From the NCBI GenBank assembly GCA_947374535.1, contig CANCCJ010000150.1, positions 1 through 6,190 of the forward strand: DNA of 6,190 bases, given 5' to 3'. The stretch is from Comamonadaceae bacterium (GTDB lineage Bacteria; Pseudomonadota; Gammaproteobacteria; Burkholderiales; Burkholderiaceae). Position 1 is the stretch's first letter; each line of letters begins with the position of its first letter. Shown here piece after piece: positions 5,985 to 6,190 of the stretch. Below the pieces are notes generated by a model. The model saw only the letters and a list, made by a program, of their open reading frames with translations. It was not told the DNA's origin and made no database searches. A program made the position numbers and the translations under genes.

Positions 5985-6190
5985 ATGATCAAAAGTCAAA
6001 AAGACTTTTTCTCCGGCCTGATGTTCACATTGGTCGGCGGCGGTTTCGCTTGGGGCGCAACCAATTACACGATTGGTACGGGTGCTCGCATGGGCCCTGG
6101 CTACTTCCCCATGCTGCTGGGCATCTTCTTGGCCGTGCTAGGTGCCTTCATCACGTTTTATTCGTTGGTCGAGCACACTGAAGATGGCGA
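5985..6190 (+). CDS. tctB: Tripartite tricarboxylate transporter small membrane subunit, TctB family (3' end outside window)
   Basis: The first 68 residues of a membrane protein, open to the edge of the window. It begins M-I-K-S-Q-K-D-F-F-S-G-L (1-12), has a first hydrophobic helix at about 11-26, then the family signature G-T-G-A-R-M-G-P-G-Y-F-P (31-42), which leads straight into a second helix (about 43-62). This D-F-x-x-G-L start plus the R-M-G-P-G-Y-F-P loop is characteristic of TctB (DUF1468) proteins. These are the small four-helix subunit that works with the large TctA permease and a periplasmic TctC solute receptor to import tricarboxylates or other organic acids with sodium or protons. 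Only the first half is present. A tctA gene would be expected just downstream. No tctC lies immediately upstream, so tctB seems to head its transcript here. Substrate cannot be inferred. Confidence 0.88.
   Translation, partial: MIKSQKDFFSGLMFTLVGGGFAWGATNYTIGTGARMGPGYFPMLLGIFLAVLGAFITFYSLVEHTEDG

Noticed and set aside
1..6190. Mobile elements, CRISPR arrays, tRNA or rRNA genes, phage or defence genes
   Set aside because: No transposase motifs, terminal inverted repeats, regularly spaced repeats or structural RNA signatures were seen; composition and gene density look uniform.

Overview
The window looks like a chromosomal housekeeping segment from a betaproteobacterium of the Burkholderiales, probably Comamonadaceae-like (Limnohabitans or Rhodoferax relatives are plausible). 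This rests on moderately high GC, on protein sequences that read like Burkholderiales family members (the lolC/lolD pair, the COG4255/RpfE-like protein, RecJ, a SpeE-like protein), and on a TctB-type transporter gene. No species call is justified. No mobile element, CRISPR array, tRNA or rRNA was seen, and no gene-free stretch exceeds 120 bases.

Left part (1-953 and on to 2260): the window opens with the last 72 codons of a LysR-family regulator that resembles NhaR (+ strand). It ends at 219 and converges on a two-gene minus-strand operon, lolC-lolD, encoding the inner-membrane machine that releases outer-membrane lipoproteins. lolC (permease) is transcribed first. lolD (ATPase) follows 8 bases after it, with its Shine-Dalgarno overlapping the lolC stop. 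The 47-base convergent gap holds small direct and inverted repeats that may act in termination.

Middle and right part (2307-5891): diverging from lolC is a compact plus-strand cluster. It contains a COG4255/RpfE-like protein of unresolved function, then recJ (single-strand 5'-3' exonuclease) 4 bases later, then a short spermidine-synthase-like Rossmann protein 17 bases after recJ. A clear hairpin plus T-tract just after the third gene closes the cluster, so the three are probably cotranscribed. The lolC/rpfE-like start region is very tight, and both starts are ambiguous because two CATG palindromes each put an in-frame ATG on both strands.

Right edge (5892-6190): after a roughly 90-base leader with a strong Shine-Dalgarno, a tctB-like gene for the small membrane subunit of a tripartite tricarboxylate transporter begins and runs off the window.

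I see no strong case for a wholly new system. The best leads are the SpeE-like protein, which has lost several canonical substrate-binding residues but keeps the D-x-x-D pair, and the uncharacterised RpfE-like protein linked to recJ.
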